The notes below the pieces were generated by a model. That model was not told the DNA's origin, did no database searches, and was given only the letters and a program-made list of their open reading frames with translations. This document shows, piece by piece, positions 9,415 through 21,443 of a stretch of DNA of 64,000 nucleotides. The DNA comes from Musicola paradisiaca NCPPB 2511 (lineage in GTDB: Bacteria; Pseudomonadota; Gammaproteobacteria; Enterobacterales; Enterobacteriaceae): contig NZ_CM001857.1 of NCBI RefSeq assembly GCF_000400505.1, forward strand, positions 2,408,257-2,472,256, in the 5' to 3' direction. Made by a program: the position numbers and the translations under genes. Within the stretch, counting starts at the first letter, position 1; every line of letters begins with the position of its first letter.

Positions 9415-10158
9415 GGGGGTTCCCCTCACATTATCCATTGTTTTTTTTCGTCAAAAATTCGTAGCCTATCGCAGTACCGGTGTTTGCGTAACTTTATTAC
9501 GTAAAAATCATTGTTGGTGAATAAATTCACCGAACTCACCCAAAGAAATTAAAAATGCTCGCTGGCTACTATCCTTCGTCGCACTCCGCCCCTGCAAACG
9601 GGATCATATCTATTATGCAAATTATCAGACCGCATTTTACAGAATAGCAAAATGCCGACGATGAGGAAGACCTTAGGTCAATATTTTCTGAGGTTACAAT
9701 GCTTTCCGATATCAATGACGTAGTCAAAAGTCGTTAATTATCTTAATAGATCGCTATTTTCAATCACCCACTATCAAGTTGATAACCCATTACTATAAAT
9801 TCATGTTCTCACCGGTTAACGACGACTTGTTATCCCATTGACTTCATTTCCCCATCCGATTGCGATACAGACATTCTTTCCCTCAGACATCCGAACGACT
9901 GAACAAAAAATACCAATTAAATAATAAGTGTTTATATGAATTGCCAGATCTCGCTGTTTTTTCATGCAAAAAAATTTTTGCATAACCGCAAAAAGATAAT
10001 TTTAGCCGGTGGAAAGAAAAATATAGCTAGAAGCAGCAAAACTGACTGTTTAAGACTGGGTGGGGAGTTAAGAAGGTAACGCGCACACGCTAAAAAGGAA
10101 AAACAGCGCCGCGGATGGTTACACCATTCGGCGTAACACAAAGCGCGACGCTCATTAC
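9415..10158. other. 744-base AT-rich intergenic region between icd and the GGDEF-EAL gene
   Basis: No supported gene on either strand. It is A+T rich with short poly-A/T tracts. Features seen: the ribosome site of the GGDEF-EAL gene (GAGGGG), an inverted repeat ATGCAAAAA/TTTTTGCAT at 9964-9983, and the icd terminator at its right end. Its size and composition would fit promoters, a small RNA or an ancient insertion scar; I cannot choose. Confidence 0.4.
10092..10140 (-). terminator. Probable icd terminator
   Basis: On the minus strand CGCCG and TGGT pair with ACCA and CGGCG across a short loop, with a mismatch bulge, followed by TGTTTTTCCTTTTT. It starts about 20 bases past the icd stop. Confidence 0.6.
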
Positions 10159-11412
10159 TTACATATTGTCGATGATGTCTTGCGCAAACTCGCTACACTT
10201 ACGCAGTTTAGCACCGTCCATCAAACGTTCGAAATCGTAGGTCACAGTCTTGTTCTTGATAGCGCCTTCCATACCTTTGACGATCAAATCTGCGGCTTCA
10301 TACCAACGCAAATGACGCAGCATCATTTCGGCTGAAAGAATGACGGAACCGGGGTTAACCTTGTCCTGGCCTGCATATTTCGGCGCGGTACCATGAGTCG
10401 CTTCAAACAGTGCGCACTCGTCGCCGATATTGGCTCCAGGCGCGATACCGATACCACCCACCTGGGCGGCCAGTGCATCAGAGATATAGTCGCCATTGAG
10501 ATTCATACAAGCGATAACATCGTATTCAGCAGGACGCAGCAGGATCTGTTGCAGGAAAGCATCCGCGATCACATCCTTGACGACAATTTCTTTGCCGCTG
10601 TTCGGATTCTTGATGCTGACCCACGGCCCACCATCAATCAGCTCGCCGCCAAACTCTTCACGGGCCAACTGATATCCCCAATCTTTAAAGGCGCCTTCCG
10701 TAAACTTCATGATATTGCCTTTGTGCACTAGCGTGAGCGAATCACGATCATTAGCAATGGCATATTCGATTGCTGCGCGTACCAGGCGTTTGGTTCCTTC
10801 TTCCGAACAAGGTTTCACACCGATGCCACACTGCTGCGGGAAGCGAATTTTCTTCACGCCCATTTCATCCTGCAGAAACTTAATCACCTTGTCTGCTTCC
10901 GCTGAACCGGCTTTCCATTCAATGCCGGCATAAATGTCTTCTGCGTTCTCACGGAAGATGACCATATCGGTCAACTCAGGTTGTTTCACCGGGCTGGGTG
11001 TACCTTCATAATAACGAACCGGACGCAGACAAACATACAGATCCAACTGCTGACGCAACGCCACGTTCAGCGAACGGATACCGCCCCCTACCGGGGTCGT
11101 CAACGGCCCTTTAATCGCAACACGATATTCGCGGATAAAATCCAGTGTTTCATCCGGCAGCCATACGTCTTTACCGTAAATCTGAGTCGATTTCTCACCC
11201 GTATAGATTTCCATCCAGGAAATCGTGCGCTGGCCCTGATAGGCTTTTTTCACTGCAGCATCAACGACTTTAATCATGGCTGGAGTGACGTCGATGCCGA
11301 TACCATCACCTTCAATAAAGGGGATAATCGGGTTATCAGGAACAATCAGTTTGCCCTGAGCGTCAACTGTAATTTTTTGCCCTTCTGTCGGTACAACTAC
11401 TTTGCTTTCCAT
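10159..11412 (-). CDS. icd: NADP-dependent isocitrate dehydrogenase
   Basis: TCA-cycle enzyme that oxidises isocitrate to 2-oxoglutarate and CO2 with NADP+. 417 residues (E. coli 416) with near-identical blocks: FIEGDGIG, the [13 protein letters not shown] loop holding the serine phosphorylated by Ace[16 protein letters not shown], the metal-binding [10 protein letters not shown], and [19 protein letters not shown], which carries NADP specificity determinants. The start [11 protein letters not shown] at 11412 matches E. coli and has GGAGAGG upstream. Transcribed away from rluE, with which it shares a 130-base divergent promoter region. Confidence 0.98.
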   Translation of the reverse strand: MESKVVVPTEGQKITVDAQGKLIVPDNPIIPFIEGDGIGIDVTPAMIKVVDAAVKKAYQGQRTISWMEIYTGEKSTQIYGKDVWLPDETLDFIREYRVAIKGPLTTPVGGGIRSLNVALRQQLDLYVCLRPVRYYEGTPSPVKQPELTDMVIFRENAEDIYAGIEWKAGSAEADKVIKFLQDEMGVKKIRFPQQCGIGVKPCSEEGTKRLVRAAIEYAIANDRDSLTLVHKGNIMKFTEGAFKDWGYQLAREEFGGELIDGGPWVSIKNPNSGKEIVVKDVIADAFLQQILLRPAEYDVIACMNLNGDYISDALAAQVGGIGIAPGANIGDECALFEATHGTAPKYAGQDKVNPGSVILSAEMMLRHLRWYEAADLIVKGMEGAIKNKTVTYDFERLMDGAKLRKCSEFAQDIIDNM

Positions 11413-11510
11413 TTACCTCTCCTTCGAGCGCCATTTTGTTAATGACTTGTAAGATGGGTGTCAATTTTACTTGAATATTCAGCCCGCGCCAATCACAAAC
11501 CGTTTTCGAG

Positions 11511-11516
11511 TATAAT
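11511..11516 (+). promoter_or_regulatory. Putative rluE promoter -10 element
   Basis: A perfect TATAAT at 11511-11516 lies 28 bases before the chosen rluE ATG, without a good -35. It argues against the upstream in-frame starts of rluE. Confidence 0.45.
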
Positions 11517-11544
11517 GGTTTTGTCACCTACGGCCAGTATTAAG

Positions 11545-12171
11545 ATGAATAAATTCCCTGTTAAAAATCAAAAACTTAACCGTTTCAGTTCACGCTCGCG
11601 CGTAAAATCCATACCGATCGGACAAGCACGACGTATCGTGCTGTTTAATAAACCGTTTGATGTGCTTTCCCAGTTTACTGATGAATCAGGAAGAGAAACG
11701 CTGAAAAACTACATACCGTTTGGCGACATCTATTCAGCTGGTCGACTTGATCGCGATAGTGAAGGGTTAATGTTGCTGACGAACGACGGCAAATTGCAGG
11801 CCCGGCTGACCCAACCCGGTAAAAAAACACCCAAAATCTACTATGCCCAGATAGAGGGCATACCCGACGAAGCCGCATTGCAAGCGTTTCGCACCGGGCT
11901 GCAACTGAACGACGGTCTGACCCAACCGGCGGGCGCAGAACGTGTGGATGCACCGCTGTGGTTATGGCCTCGAAATCCGCCGATCCGGGAACGCAAGCAA
12001 ATCCCGACCAGCTGGTTAAAAATCACGCTTTATGAAGGCCGTAACCGGCAAGTCCGCAGAATGACGGCCCACATCGGTTTCCCAACGCTACGCCTGATTC
12101 GCTACAGTATGGCCAACCACACGTTAGATGGATTACAACCCGGGGAATGGAAGGAGATCGATCATGTTTAA
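11545..12171 (+). CDS. rluE: 23S rRNA pseudouridine synthase RluE
   Basis: RsuA-type pseudouridine synthase that modifies U2457 of 23S rRNA. 208 residues from the ATG at 11545. A basic N-terminal tail rich in Lys, Arg and Ser precedes the catalytic domain with [13 protein letters not shown], the active-site motif [18 protein letters not shown] (catalytic Asp), [17 protein letters not shown] and the C-terminal [20 protein letters not shown]. The E. coli protein is 217 residues. The frame is open for 29 codons upstream, but a TATAAT at 11511 suggests transcription starts later, so the inner ATG is preferred. Its end overlaps nudJ by eight bases, suggesting translational coupling. Confidence 0.95.
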   Translation: MNKFPVKNQKLNRFSSRSRVKSIPIGQARRIVLFNKPFDVLSQFTDESGRETLKNYIPFGDIYSAGRLDRDSEGLMLLTNDGKLQARLTQPGKKTPKIYYAQIEGIPDEAALQAFRTGLQLNDGLTQPAGAERVDAPLWLWPRNPPIRERKQIPTSWLKITLYEGRNRQVRRMTAHIGFPTLRLIRYSMANHTLDGLQPGEWKEIDHV

Positions 12172-12616
12172 ACCCCATGTAACCGTCGCCTGCGTCGTAC
12201 AGGCTGAGGGGTATTTTTTAGTTGTCGAAGAAGAAATAAATCACAAGATGCTGTGGAACCAGCCGGCCGGGCACCTGGAGGCTGACGAAACACTGTTGCA
12301 GGCCGCCAGCCGCGAGTTGCTCGAAGAAACCGGTATTCACGCCCAACCACAGAGTTTGCTGCAAGTTCACCAATGGATCGCACCAGACGGTACCCCTTTT
12401 CTTCGTTTCAGCTTCGCGATTGATTTGCCGGAGCGTCAGCCGACGGCGCCACGTGACAGCGATATTTCCTGTTGCCACTGGCTGAAGCCGGAAGAGATTT
12501 TGAACGCAGCCTGCCTGCGCTCACCGCTGGTTGCCGAGAGTCTGCGCTGCTACCAGCGTGGGCAACGCTACCCGCTCAGTCTGTTTGAGGCGTTTAACTG
12601 GCCCTATTCTCTCTAG
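12164..12616 (+). CDS. nudJ: Phosphatase NudJ (Nudix family)
   Basis: Nudix hydrolase; E. coli NudJ dephosphorylates nucleoside di- and triphosphates and the thiamine precursor HMP-PP. 150 residues (E. coli 153). The Nudix box G-x5-E-x7-REUxEExGU is intact from GHLEADE through RELLEETGI at about residues 36-58. The ATG at 12164 ([12 protein letters not shown]) matches the family start and has AAGGAGAT upstream. It overlaps the end of rluE, and mnmA follows after about 120 bases; rluE-nudJ-mnmA-hflD-purB is the usual enterobacterial order. Confidence 0.96.
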   Translation: MFKPHVTVACVVQAEGYFLVVEEEINHKMLWNQPAGHLEADETLLQAASRELLEETGIHAQPQSLLQVHQWIAPDGTPFLRFSFAIDLPERQPTAPRDSDISCCHWLKPEEILNAACLRSPLVAESLRCYQRGQRYPLSLFEAFNWPYSL

Positions 12617-12738
12617 TTTTCCCCACCATGCCCGAAGGGATTCGGGCTGCGATCGTGCGGGGCCAGGCCGATTGTGATACCTTATAACGCCTGTTTTTCG
12701 CCTCAGGGCTTCCATGTATTCAGTTCGCGAGATTTTCC

Positions 12739-13851
12739 ATGTCAGATAACAGCCAGAAAAAAGTCATTGTCGGCATGTCCGGCGGCGTTGATTCATCCGT
12801 TTCCGCCTACCTGTTGCAACAGCAAGGGTATCAGGTAGAAGGCCTGTTCATGAAGAACTGGGAAGAGGATGACGATACGGAATACTGTTCCGCTGCGGCC
12901 GATTTGGCCGATGCGCAAGCAGTCTGCGACAAACTGGGCATCGAACTGCACACCGTGAATTTCGCCGCCGAATACTGGGACAATGTCTTTGAGCATTTTC
13001 TTGCTGAATACCGTGCCGGACGAACCCCAAACCCGGACATCCTGTGCAACAAGGAAATCAAATTCAAAGCCTTTCTGGAGTTCGCCGCAGAGGATCTCTG
13101 CGCAGACTATATCGCCACCGGGCACTACGTGCGCCGGCAGGACATTGCCGGTAAAAGCCGCTTGCTACGTGGGTTGGACAACAACAAAGATCAAAGTTAC
13201 TTCCTGTATACGTTGAGTCATGAGCAGGTGGCGCAAAGCCTGTTTCCGGTCGGCGAACTTGAAAAACCGCAAGTCAGGCGGATCGCGGAAGAACTGGATT
13301 TGGCCACCGCCAAAAAGAAAGACTCCACCGGCATCTGCTTTATCGGCGAGCGCAAATTCCGTGACTTTCTGGCCCGCTATCTGCCAGCGCAACCGGGCGC
13401 CATTATTTCTGTCGACGACGGCAAAACAATGGGCGAACACCAGGGGCTGATGTACCACACTTTGGGGCAGCGCAAAGGGTTAGGCATTGGCGGCGTCCGT
13501 GACGGCGGCGACGATCCCTGGTACGTGGTCGATAAAGATGTCGCCAATAACATATTGTATGTCGCCCAGGGGCACGAACATCCGCGTCTGATGTCGCAAG
13601 GCCTGATCGCCCAGCAGCTGCACTGGGTCGATCGCGAGCCGCTGAGTCAACCGCAAACCTGCACGGTGAAAACCCGTTACCGGCAGGCGGATATCCCTTG
13701 TACCTTGACGCCGCTGGGTGAAGAACGGGTGGAAGTGCGTTTCGAGTCCCCCGTCGCGGCGGTAACGCCGGGGCAATCCGCCGTGTTTTATCAGGGCGAA
13801 GTGTGCCTCGGCGGCGGCATCATTGAAGAGCGCTTTGGGCTGACCGCATAA
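12739..13851 (+). CDS. mnmA: tRNA-specific 2-thiouridylase MnmA
   Basis: Thiolates U34 of tRNA for Lys, Glu and Gln, receiving sulfur from the TusA-E relay. 370 residues (E. coli 368). PP-loop ATP site SGGVDSS at 14-20, catalytic Cys102 in [11 protein letters not shown], second catalytic Cys near 199 in [13 protein letters not shown], and the C-terminal beta-barrel ending near [11 protein letters not shown]. The ATG at 12739 gives [16 protein letters not shown]; the upstream sequence has only a weak ribosome site. An isolated terminator follows, so hflD-purB may be a separate unit. Confidence 0.98.
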   Translation: MSDNSQKKVIVGMSGGVDSSVSAYLLQQQGYQVEGLFMKNWEEDDDTEYCSAAADLADAQAVCDKLGIELHTVNFAAEYWDNVFEHFLAEYRAGRTPNPDILCNKEIKFKAFLEFAAEDLCADYIATGHYVRRQDIAGKSRLLRGLDNNKDQSYFLYTLSHEQVAQSLFPVGELEKPQVRRIAEELDLATAKKKDSTGICFIGERKFRDFLARYLPAQPGAIISVDDGKTMGEHQGLMYHTLGQRKGLGIGGVRDGGDDPWYVVDKDVANNILYVAQGHEHPRLMSQGLIAQQLHWVDREPLSQPQTCTVKTRYRQADIPCTLTPLGEERVEVRFESPVAAVTPGQSAVFYQGEVCLGGGIIEERFGLTA

Positions 13852-14162
13852 CAAGAACACCTCTTCAGGGGGAGCTTACAGGCGCCCCCGATGCTATTTC
13901 GTCGCGGGGTATGCCGTCGTTTTTTCTGATTTTTCGCTAAACTGAAAACATTTATATCAGACGACTCGACGACAGACTGATGGCATCGACCGGCATGCTT
14001 CACGCTGGGTTCATCGCCCTTTTTATGGCATGATTCTGCACGCATGAGAAAGCCGGGTAACGTCTACCCGGCTTTGATTTTTTCTCTGCGTCCATGGTGC
14101 TGATCGCGAGGGCTTAAACAGGCCATTCCACAGCCAGTTGGATGACGATAACAGGAGTAATT
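13852..14162 (+). other. mnmA-hflD intergenic region
   Basis: 311 bases. It holds a GGGGG/CCCCC hairpin (about 13869-13890) just after mnmA, a strong terminator at 14048-14080, and the AGGAG site of hflD at its end. No supported gene. Confidence 0.5.
14048..14080 (+). terminator. Rho-independent terminator upstream of hflD
   Basis: AAAGCCGGGTA (14049-14059) pairs with TACCCGGCTTT (14064-14074), followed by GATTTTTT. It would end the mnmA transcript. Confidence 0.85.
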
Positions 14163-14792
14163 GTGGCTAAGAATTATTACGACATCACGCTGGCGCTGGC
14201 GGGCATCTGCCAATCAGCCCGGCTGGTACAGCAGTTGGCGCACCAGGGAACCTGCGACGCCGACGCATTCAGAACGTCGCTGAGCAGCATCCTGATCGTC
14301 AACCCCGCCACGACTCTCGACGTTTTCGGCAATACGGAAAAATACCTTCGCGCCGGGCTGGAGACACTGTTGGGCATATTGAGCAGTGCACATGAAAATC
14401 TGGGCGCCGAATTATCGCGTTATACCTTCAGTCTGATGGCGCTGGAGCGGAGGCTGAACAAAAATACCGACGCCATGAACGAGTTGGGCAACCGTATCAG
14501 CCAATTAGATCGACAATTGGATCACTACGAGCTGCTGTCGGATGCCTTCATCAACGTGCTGGCGGGGGTCTATGTGGATGTCATCAGTAAACTGGGCCCT
14601 CGAATTCAGGTCACTGGCGCGCAGGAAGTGCTGAAAAATTCACAGACGCAAGCCCGGGTCAGAGCGGCGCTGCTGGCAGGCATCCGCGCTGCCGTACTGT
14701 GGCAGCAAATCGGCGGCGGCCGTCTGCAACTGATGTTTTCCCGAACCCGGCTGATCAAACAGGCGCAGGACATTCTGTCTCGCTGCCATTAA
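14163..14792 (+). CDS. hflD: High-frequency lysogenization protein HflD
   Basis: Peripheral membrane protein; E. coli HflD binds phage lambda CII and lowers lysogenization. Its normal cellular role is unclear. 209 residues (E. coli 213), mostly helical, with conserved [20 protein letters not shown] split across the N-terminus, the hydrophobic [15 protein letters not shown] and the basic C-terminal [15 protein letters not shown] place the start at GTG 14163 ([10 protein letters not shown] by homology), which has AGGAGTAATT immediately upstream; the in-frame ATG at 14142 lacks a ribosome site. It precedes purB as in other enterobacteria. Confidence 0.95.
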   Translation: MAKNYYDITLALAGICQSARLVQQLAHQGTCDADAFRTSLSSILIVNPATTLDVFGNTEKYLRAGLETLLGILSSAHENLGAELSRYTFSLMALERRLNKNTDAMNELGNRISQLDRQLDHYELLSDAFINVLAGVYVDVISKLGPRIQVTGAQEVLKNSQTQARVRAALLAGIRAAVLWQQIGGGRLQLMFSRTRLIKQAQDILSRCH

Positions 14793-14879
14793 CAACTACC
14801 GTCAGGCTCAGGCGCCGCGCGGCTTATTCCGGTTCAGCGCCCGCCATGAGATAATGTAAAAACAACCATTATTTTTTGA

Positions 14880-16271
<1,392 letters not shown>

Positions 16272-16283
16272 CTTCCGCCCCTT

Positions 16284-16311
16284 CGGGCAGATGCCGCGCC
16301 GCATCTGCCCG
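16284..16311 (+). terminator. Terminator-like hairpin after purB
   Basis: A perfect 11-bp stem CGGGCAGATGC (16284-16294)/GCATCTGCCCG (16301-16311) with a six-base loop. The T-run that follows is poor, so termination may be inefficient or the hairpin may stabilise mRNA. Confidence 0.55.
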
Positions 16312-16326
16312 CATATTCTGCTAAAC

Positions 16327-16360
16327 CGTTTAACCTCAGTTGATAACAATGGTGGATAAT
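16327..16360 (+). promoter_or_regulatory. PhoP box and -10 element of phoPQ
   Basis: CGTTTA-N5-AGTTGA at 16327-16343 resembles the PhoP direct repeat (T)GTTTA-N5-(T)GTTTA. GATAAT at 16355-16360 begins 11 bases after the box, the spacing found in PhoP-activated promoters. This supports positive autoregulation of phoPQ. The second half-site is imperfect. Confidence 0.65.
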
Positions 16361-16448
16361 TCTGACCGACCTGCCACTATTATTTGGCAGTGGTCTGCCC
16401 TCATCCGCGTGCAGACGCTCATCAAAAACAATGACAGAGGAAAAAGTC

Positions 16449-17120
16449 ATGCGCATTCTGGTTGTTGAGGATAACGTCTTGCTACGTCACCACCTGACGG
16501 TTCAGATGAATGAACTGGGGCACCAGGTGGATGCGGCGGCCGACGCGAAAGAAGCGGATTACTTTCTGCATGAGCACGCCCCAGACATCGCCATTGTCGA
16601 CCTGGGCCTGCCGGTTGAAGACGGCACCAGCCTGATCCGCCGCTGGCGCGCCAGGCAGGAAAAGCTGCCGATTCTGGTACTGACCGCGCGGGAAAGCTGG
16701 CAGGAAAAAGTGGCGGTGCTGGAAGCCGGCGCCGATGATTACGTGACCAAACCCTTTCATCTGGAAGAAGTCATGGCACGTATTCAGGCGTTGATGCGAC
16801 GCAACAGCGGCCTGGCCTCACAGGTTATCAGCCTGCCGCCCTTTGAAGTGGATCTCTCCCGCCGTGAATTGATGGTACATGGTGCGCCGGTCAAGCTGAC
16901 GGCGTTCGAATACACCATCATCGAAACGTTGATTCGCAATATCGGCAAAGTTGTCAGCAAAGAGTCGTTAATGCTGCAACTGTATCCCGATGCCGAACTG
17001 CGTGAGAGCCATACCATTGATGTGCTGATGGGGCGGTTGCGCAAGAAGTTACAAGCAGCCAACACCAATGAGGTAATCACTACCGTTCGCGGCCAGGGTT
17101 ATCGTTTCGACATCCGCTGA
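16449..17120 (+). CDS. phoP: Response regulator PhoP
   Basis: OmpR-type regulator activated by PhoQ under low Mg2+, acidity or cationic peptides. In soft-rot bacteria it affects virulence and peptide resistance. 223 residues, identical in length to E. coli PhoP. Receiver domain with phospho-acceptor Asp51 in [12 protein letters not shown] and the Lys of YVTKPF. Winged-helix domain from about 125 with [13 protein letters not shown] and [10 protein letters not shown] at the end. The ATG at 16449 (MRILVVEDN) is preferred to the upstream ATG at 16431 by family length, with AGAGGAAAAAG upstream. phoQ begins 19 bases after the stop. Confidence 0.98.
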   Translation: MRILVVEDNVLLRHHLTVQMNELGHQVDAAADAKEADYFLHEHAPDIAIVDLGLPVEDGTSLIRRWRARQEKLPILVLTARESWQEKVAVLEAGADDYVTKPFHLEEVMARIQALMRRNSGLASQVISLPPFEVDLSRRELMVHGAPVKLTAFEYTIIETLIRNIGKVVSKESLMLQLYPDAELRESHTIDVLMGRLRKKLQAANTNEVITTVRGQGYRFDIR

Positions 17121-17139
17121 TTATGATTCCAGGGCTGAC

Positions 17140-18591
17140 ATGGCCAAAAAATCCCCGTTTTCACTCCGGTTCCGCTTTTTGATCGCCACCGTGGCGATCG
17201 TGCTGGCCCTGTCGCTTTCCTACGGTATCGTCGCGGTCGTAGGCTATAGCGTCAGCTTTGACAAAACCTCTTTTCGCCTGCTGCGCGGAGAAAGCAACCT
17301 GTTCTACAGCCTGGCGCAATGGCGCGACAACCAGCTCACCATCGCTACCCCGCCCGAACTGGATATTAACTATCCAACGTTGGTGTTTATCTACAACGAG
17401 CACGGCAAACTGTTGTGGCGGGAACGCGCAGTGCCGGAATTGGAATCGCAGATCAAACCGGAATGGCTGGAAAAAACCGACTACCACGAATTAGACGCCG
17501 ACACGCGCACCAGCAATGCGGTATTGCAGGGTAGCCCGCAGATACTGGATAAACTCCACGCTTACAACACGGAAGACAAAACGCCGTTTACCCACTCCAT
17601 CGCCGTGAACGTTTACCCTGCCACCCCTCATCTGCCCAAGTTGGTGATTGTGGTGGTAGACCGGGTGCCGCAAGAATTACAACAGGCGGATGTGGTCTGG
17701 GAATGGTTCCGCTACGTATTTATCGCACATCTGGCGTTGGTACTGCCGTTGTTATGGCTGGCGGCGCACTGGAGTTTACGGCCGATCAAACATCTGGTGC
17801 GGCAAATCCGGGAGCTGGAAAACGGTTCTCGTGAGCATCTGGACGAGAATCCGCCGCGGGAACTGGCCAGTCTGGTGCGCAATCTGAACACGTTGCTGAA
17901 CAATGAACGCCAGCGTTATCACAAATATCGCACCACGCTCACCGACCTGACCCACAGCCTTAAAACCCCGCTGGCGGTACTACAAACCACGTTACGATCG
18001 CTGCGTACCGGCAAGGAGCTGACTATCGAACAGGCCGAGCCGATTATGCTGACGCAAATTAGTCGCATCTCTCAGCAGATCGGCTACTACCTGCACCGCG
18101 CCACCGTTCGCACCGAACACCTGGTCATGCCCCGAGAAGTCCATTCGGTGCCCGCTCTGCTGGATGCGTTGTGTTCCGCACTCAACAAGGTCTATCAGCG
18201 CAAAGGGGTGGTACTGACCATGGATATCGCGCCCGAACTCACCTTTATCGGCGAGAAGAACGACTTTATGGAAGTGATGGGCAACATCCTCGATAACGCC
18301 TGCAAGTATTGCCTCGAGTTTGTCGAGATCAGCGCCTGCTATTCCGGCCAGAAACTACACCTGGTGATTGACGATGACGGCCCCGGCATCCCCGACAGTA
18401 AACGGGACGTGATCTTCCAGCGCGGACAACGCGCCGACACCCTGCGTCCCGGTCAGGGGATCGGCTTGTCCGTGGCGGCGGAAATTATTGAGCAATATCA
18501 GGGGGAAATCGCGATCGGCAACAGCACGCTTGGCGGCGCGCGCGTCGAAGCCATTTTCGCCCGTCAGCACCTTCATCAGAACGATGTCTGA
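17140..18591 (+). CDS. phoQ: Sensor histidine kinase PhoQ
   Basis: Inner-membrane sensor that phosphorylates PhoP. 483 residues. Membrane segment about 12-35, periplasmic PAS-like sensor about 43-190, second membrane segment about 192-213, HAMP about 214-265, then the dimerisation domain with His272 in [11 protein letters not shown] and the ATPase with [10 protein letters not shown] (N box), DDDGPGIP and [12 protein letters not shown]. The start at 17140 ([13 protein letters not shown]) has CCAGGG upstream and is 19 bases past phoP, so the pair is co-transcribed. The inhibitor gene mgrB, which in E. coli lies by kdgR-yebO, is not found there in this window. Confidence 0.97.
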   Translation: MAKKSPFSLRFRFLIATVAIVLALSLSYGIVAVVGYSVSFDKTSFRLLRGESNLFYSLAQWRDNQLTIATPPELDINYPTLVFIYNEHGKLLWRERAVPELESQIKPEWLEKTDYHELDADTRTSNAVLQGSPQILDKLHAYNTEDKTPFTHSIAVNVYPATPHLPKLVIVVVDRVPQELQQADVVWEWFRYVFIAHLALVLPLLWLAAHWSLRPIKHLVRQIRELENGSREHLDENPPRELASLVRNLNTLLNNERQRYHKYRTTLTDLTHSLKTPLAVLQTTLRSLRTGKELTIEQAEPIMLTQISRISQQIGYYLHRATVRTEHLVMPREVHSVPALLDALCSALNKVYQRKGVVLTMDIAPELTFIGEKNDFMEVMGNILDNACKYCLEFVEISACYSGQKLHLVIDDDGPGIPDSKRDVIFQRGQRADTLRPGQGIGLSVAAEIIEQYQGEIAIGNSTLGGARVEAIFARQHLHQNDV

Positions 18592-18818
18592 GCGTTATAC
18601 CGTCAAATTACGCGGGTAGAGCAATGCGGGGGAGATGAGCGGCAACGCTCGCTTCGCTTACACGGATGTGACTGACCATCCCATGCCCGGCCGGTATTTC
18701 CCGTTGCAGCGAATTCATCCGGGAGTGTGATACGCCCCGGATGTTGGTGGAAGAAAAGGACAGCGCCATTCGGCTTCCGTTATACTTGCCGTTAGCCTCC
18801 CGTTACTGGAAATGCGTT

Positions 18819-19940
18819 ATGAACTATCAACTTAATATTGACTGGCAGGACTTTATGGCCCGTCACTGGCAAAAATCGCCAGTGATCATCAAAGGGGGGT
18901 TCACCCATTTCATCGACCCCATCACGCCGGATGAATTGGCCGGGCTGGCGATGGAAAACGAGGTCGACAGCCGGCTGGTCAGCCATCAGGACGGGCGGTG
19001 GGATGTCAGCCATGGCCCGTTCGACAGTTATGATCATCTGGGCGAAACCAACTGGTCGCTGTTGGTGCAGGCTGTCCACCATTGGCATGAACCGTCGGCA
19101 GCACTGATGCGCCCCTTCCGCCACCTGCCTGACTGGCGCATTGACGACTTGATGATCTCCTTCTCCGTCCCCGGCGGCGGGGTGGGCCCGCATCTGGATC
19201 AGTATGACGTATTCATCATTCAGGGGACGGGGCGGCGGCGCTGGCGCGTAGGGGCGCAGGTTCCCATGAAACAGCACTGTCCGCATCCCGATCTGCTGCA
19301 GGTGGATCCCTTCGAGGCCATCATCGACGAAGCGCTCTCTCCAGGCGATATCCTGTATATCCCGCCTGCATTTCCGCACGAGGGGTACTCGCTGGAAAAC
19401 TCCATGAGTTTTTCTGTCGGTTTCCGTGCGCCCAGCGCACGCGAGCTGGTCAGCGGGTTCGCCGATTACGTGCTGACCCGGGAACTGGGCAGCCGCCGTT
19501 ATAGCGATCCGGATATTCTGCCCCGCCCTCATCCGGCGGAAATCCTGCCGCAGGAAGTGGATCAGCTTCAACAGATGATGCTGGCGCTGGTGCAGGATAA
19601 AGAGTCGTTTCATCGTTGGTTCGGGGAGTTTGTCTCTCAGTCTCGCCATGAACTGGATCTGGCGCCGCCGGAGCCGCCTTATCAACCGGGAGAAATCTAC
19701 GAATTGCTACAACAGGGCGAATCCCTGCGGCGGCTTGGCGGGCTGCGCGTATTGTGCCTGGACGGCCTTTGCTACGTGAACGGCGAAGCGCTGGAAACCC
19801 GCCATCAGAACGCTCTGTCGGCGCTGGCGCGGCACTATACACTCGATAGCGCCCTGCTCGGCGATGCGCTTGACGACCCGGCATTTCTGGCGAAGCTAGC
19901 CGAGTTTATCAACAGCGGCTACTGGTACTTCGCTGACTGA
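18819..19940 (+). CDS. roxA: Ribosomal protein uL16 arginine hydroxylase RoxA
   Basis: JmjC-type 2-oxoglutarate/Fe(II) oxygenase (formerly YcfD) that hydroxylates an arginine of ribosomal protein L16. 373 residues, equal to E. coli. The iron triad is visible as His125 and Asp127 in GPHLDQYDVF and His187 in PHEGYSLEN. A winged-helix-like C-terminal part ends SGYWYFAD. The ATG at 18819 (MNYQLNIDWQDF) matches the family; the frame is open 26 codons upstream without family similarity. About 230 bases separate it from phoQ, with no clear promoter seen. Confidence 0.97.
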   Translation: MNYQLNIDWQDFMARHWQKSPVIIKGGFTHFIDPITPDELAGLAMENEVDSRLVSHQDGRWDVSHGPFDSYDHLGETNWSLLVQAVHHWHEPSAALMRPFRHLPDWRIDDLMISFSVPGGGVGPHLDQYDVFIIQGTGRRRWRVGAQVPMKQHCPHPDLLQVDPFEAIIDEALSPGDILYIPPAFPHEGYSLENSMSFSVGFRAPSARELVSGFADYVLTRELGSRRYSDPDILPRPHPAEILPQEVDQLQQMMLALVQDKESFHRWFGEFVSQSRHELDLAPPEPPYQPGEIYELLQQGESLRRLGGLRVLCLDGLCYVNGEALETRHQNALSALARHYTLDSALLGDALDDPAFLAKLAEFINSGYWYFAD

Positions 19941-19976
19941 CATCAATACCGCCCGCTGACGACCCAGTCTGATGCG

Positions 19977-20014
19977 AAAAAAACCAGGGGGAGATGCCGA
20001 ATGGGCCTCCCCCT
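19977..20014 (-). terminator. Terminator in roxA-pepT convergent region
   Basis: AGGGGGAG (19986-19993) pairs with CTCCCCCT (20007-20014); a run of seven A on the plus strand (T7 on the minus) follows the stem in the pepT direction. It is 160 bases past the pepT stop, so pepT mRNA would have a long 3' tail. Confidence 0.7.
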
Positions 20015-20174
20015 TATGTTGCCCGTTGCACAAGATTATGCTGGGCAAATGCAAACGGGTATTCCCGACGGGATGCCCTTTTCGATGCTCACTCCGCAGA
20101 CACCGAGGTTTAACTAACGGGCATGCGGTGTTCCCTGCCCATTCCGCCGTGATACAAGGGCCCGCTGAGATCAC

Positions 20175-21443
20175 TCAGACTCGCGCCGATACCGTATCGC
20201 TCACCGACTGCCGGTTTTTGGCGCGCAACGCGGTCAATTCAGCAATTCGCATAATCACGGAAACGGCGCTTTCCATGCCTTCCAGCGTGACAAATTCATG
20301 CTTACCATGGAAGTTATAGCCGCCGGTAAACAGATTTGGGCACGGCAATCCCTGAAATGACAACTGCGCGCCATCCGTACCGCCGCGAATCGGCTTCATG
20401 ATGGGCTCAATGTCGCAATCCCGCATCGCCTGCTGCGCTAGCGCAATCACATGCGGATGTTTTTCCACCTGCTCACGCATGTTGTAGTAGTTATCGGTGA
20501 TCGTGACCTCGATATAGCAATCCGGATGCAGCCCTTTACCCACTTTTTCCGCGATGGCCACCATAGTCTGTTTCCGCTGTTCAAAACGCTCACGCTCAAA
20601 ATCGCGGATGATATAGTGCAGCTCGGCACGCTCTACCGACCCTTTAGCGCTATGGAGATGGTAAAAGCCCTGATACCCCTCGGTGTGCTCCGGCGTTTCA
20701 TCAACAGGGATTTCCTGATGGAAACGGGTCGCCAGCGTTAGTGCGTTGACCATCACGCCTTTGGCGCTGCCCGGATGGACATTATTGCCGACGATCTTGA
20801 TAGTGACCGATGCTGCGTTGAAGTTTTCACACTCCAGCTCTCCGACGCCGCCGCCATCCACCGTATAGGCCCATTCGGCATTAAACGCCGCCACATCAAA
20901 ATGCTGTGCGCCCTTGCCCACTTCCTCATCCGGTGTGAACGCAATACGGATTTCACCATGCGGCACCTGACGTTTCTTCAAACGCACCATTGCCGTCATG
21001 ATTTCGGCAATCCCAGCCTTATCATCAGCCCCCAGCAAGGTTTTTCCATCGGTGGTGATCAGCGTTTGCCCCAACAGATGGTGCAATACCGGGAACATCA
21101 CCGGCGACAGCACTTCATCGCCCATGCCCAGCGCGATATCGCCACCCCGATAATTTTCAACAAGTTGCGGATTCACACCCTTGCCGCAATAATCCGGCGA
21201 CGTATCCATATGGGAAACGAAACCGATAACCGGTACAGCCCATGCCACATTGGCAGGCAGCGTCGCCATCACGCAGCCATGCTTGCTGATGGATACCTGT
21301 TCAAACCCCAGCTCAACAAGTTCCTGCTGCAACGCCTGCGCCAGTTTCAGCTGACCTTCCGTGCTCGGCACTTGGCGAACGCCAGATTTGGCCTGTGTAT
21401 CAAAAGAAACGTAATTCAAAAAACGATCGAGTAATTTTTCCAT
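20175..21443 (-). CDS. pepT: Peptidase T (tripeptidase)
   Basis: Cytoplasmic M20 metallopeptidase that removes N-terminal residues from tripeptides. 422 residues (E. coli 408), the excess being a C-terminal tail [17 protein letters not shown]. Zinc and catalytic motifs: SHMDTSPD near 78, [12 protein letters not shown] near 140, [11 protein letters not shown] near 175, [11 protein letters not shown] near 195, and [18 protein letters not shown] near the end. Two adjacent ATGs (21446 and 21443) exist; I choose the second because GGGGGG then lies six bases away and it matches E. coli (M-D/E-K-LL). In E. coli pepT is FNR-activated; no clear FNR site is seen. Confidence 0.97.
   Translation of the reverse strand: MEKLLDRFLNYVSFDTQAKSGVRQVPSTEGQLKLAQALQQELVELGFEQVSISKHGCVMATLPANVAWAVPVIGFVSHMDTSPDYCGKGVNPQLVENYRGGDIALGMGDEVLSPVMFPVLHHLLGQTLITTDGKTLLGADDKAGIAEIMTAMVRLKKRQVPHGEIRIAFTPDEEVGKGAQHFDVAAFNAEWAYTVDGGGVGELECENFNAASVTIKIVGNNVHPGSAKGVMVNALTLATRFHQEIPVDETPEHTEGYQGFYHLHSAKGSVERAELHYIIRDFERERFEQRKQTMVAIAEKVGKGLHPDCYIEVTITDNYYNMREQVEKHPHVIALAQQAMRDCDIEPIMKPIRGGTDGAQLSFQGLPCPNLFTGGYNFHGKHEFVTLEGMESAVSVIMRIAELTALRAKNRQSVSDTVSARV

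Noticed and set aside
18792-19685. 297-codon minus-strand frame opposite roxA
   Set aside because: roxA matches its family over full length with the iron triad; the opposite frame has no recognisable feature.
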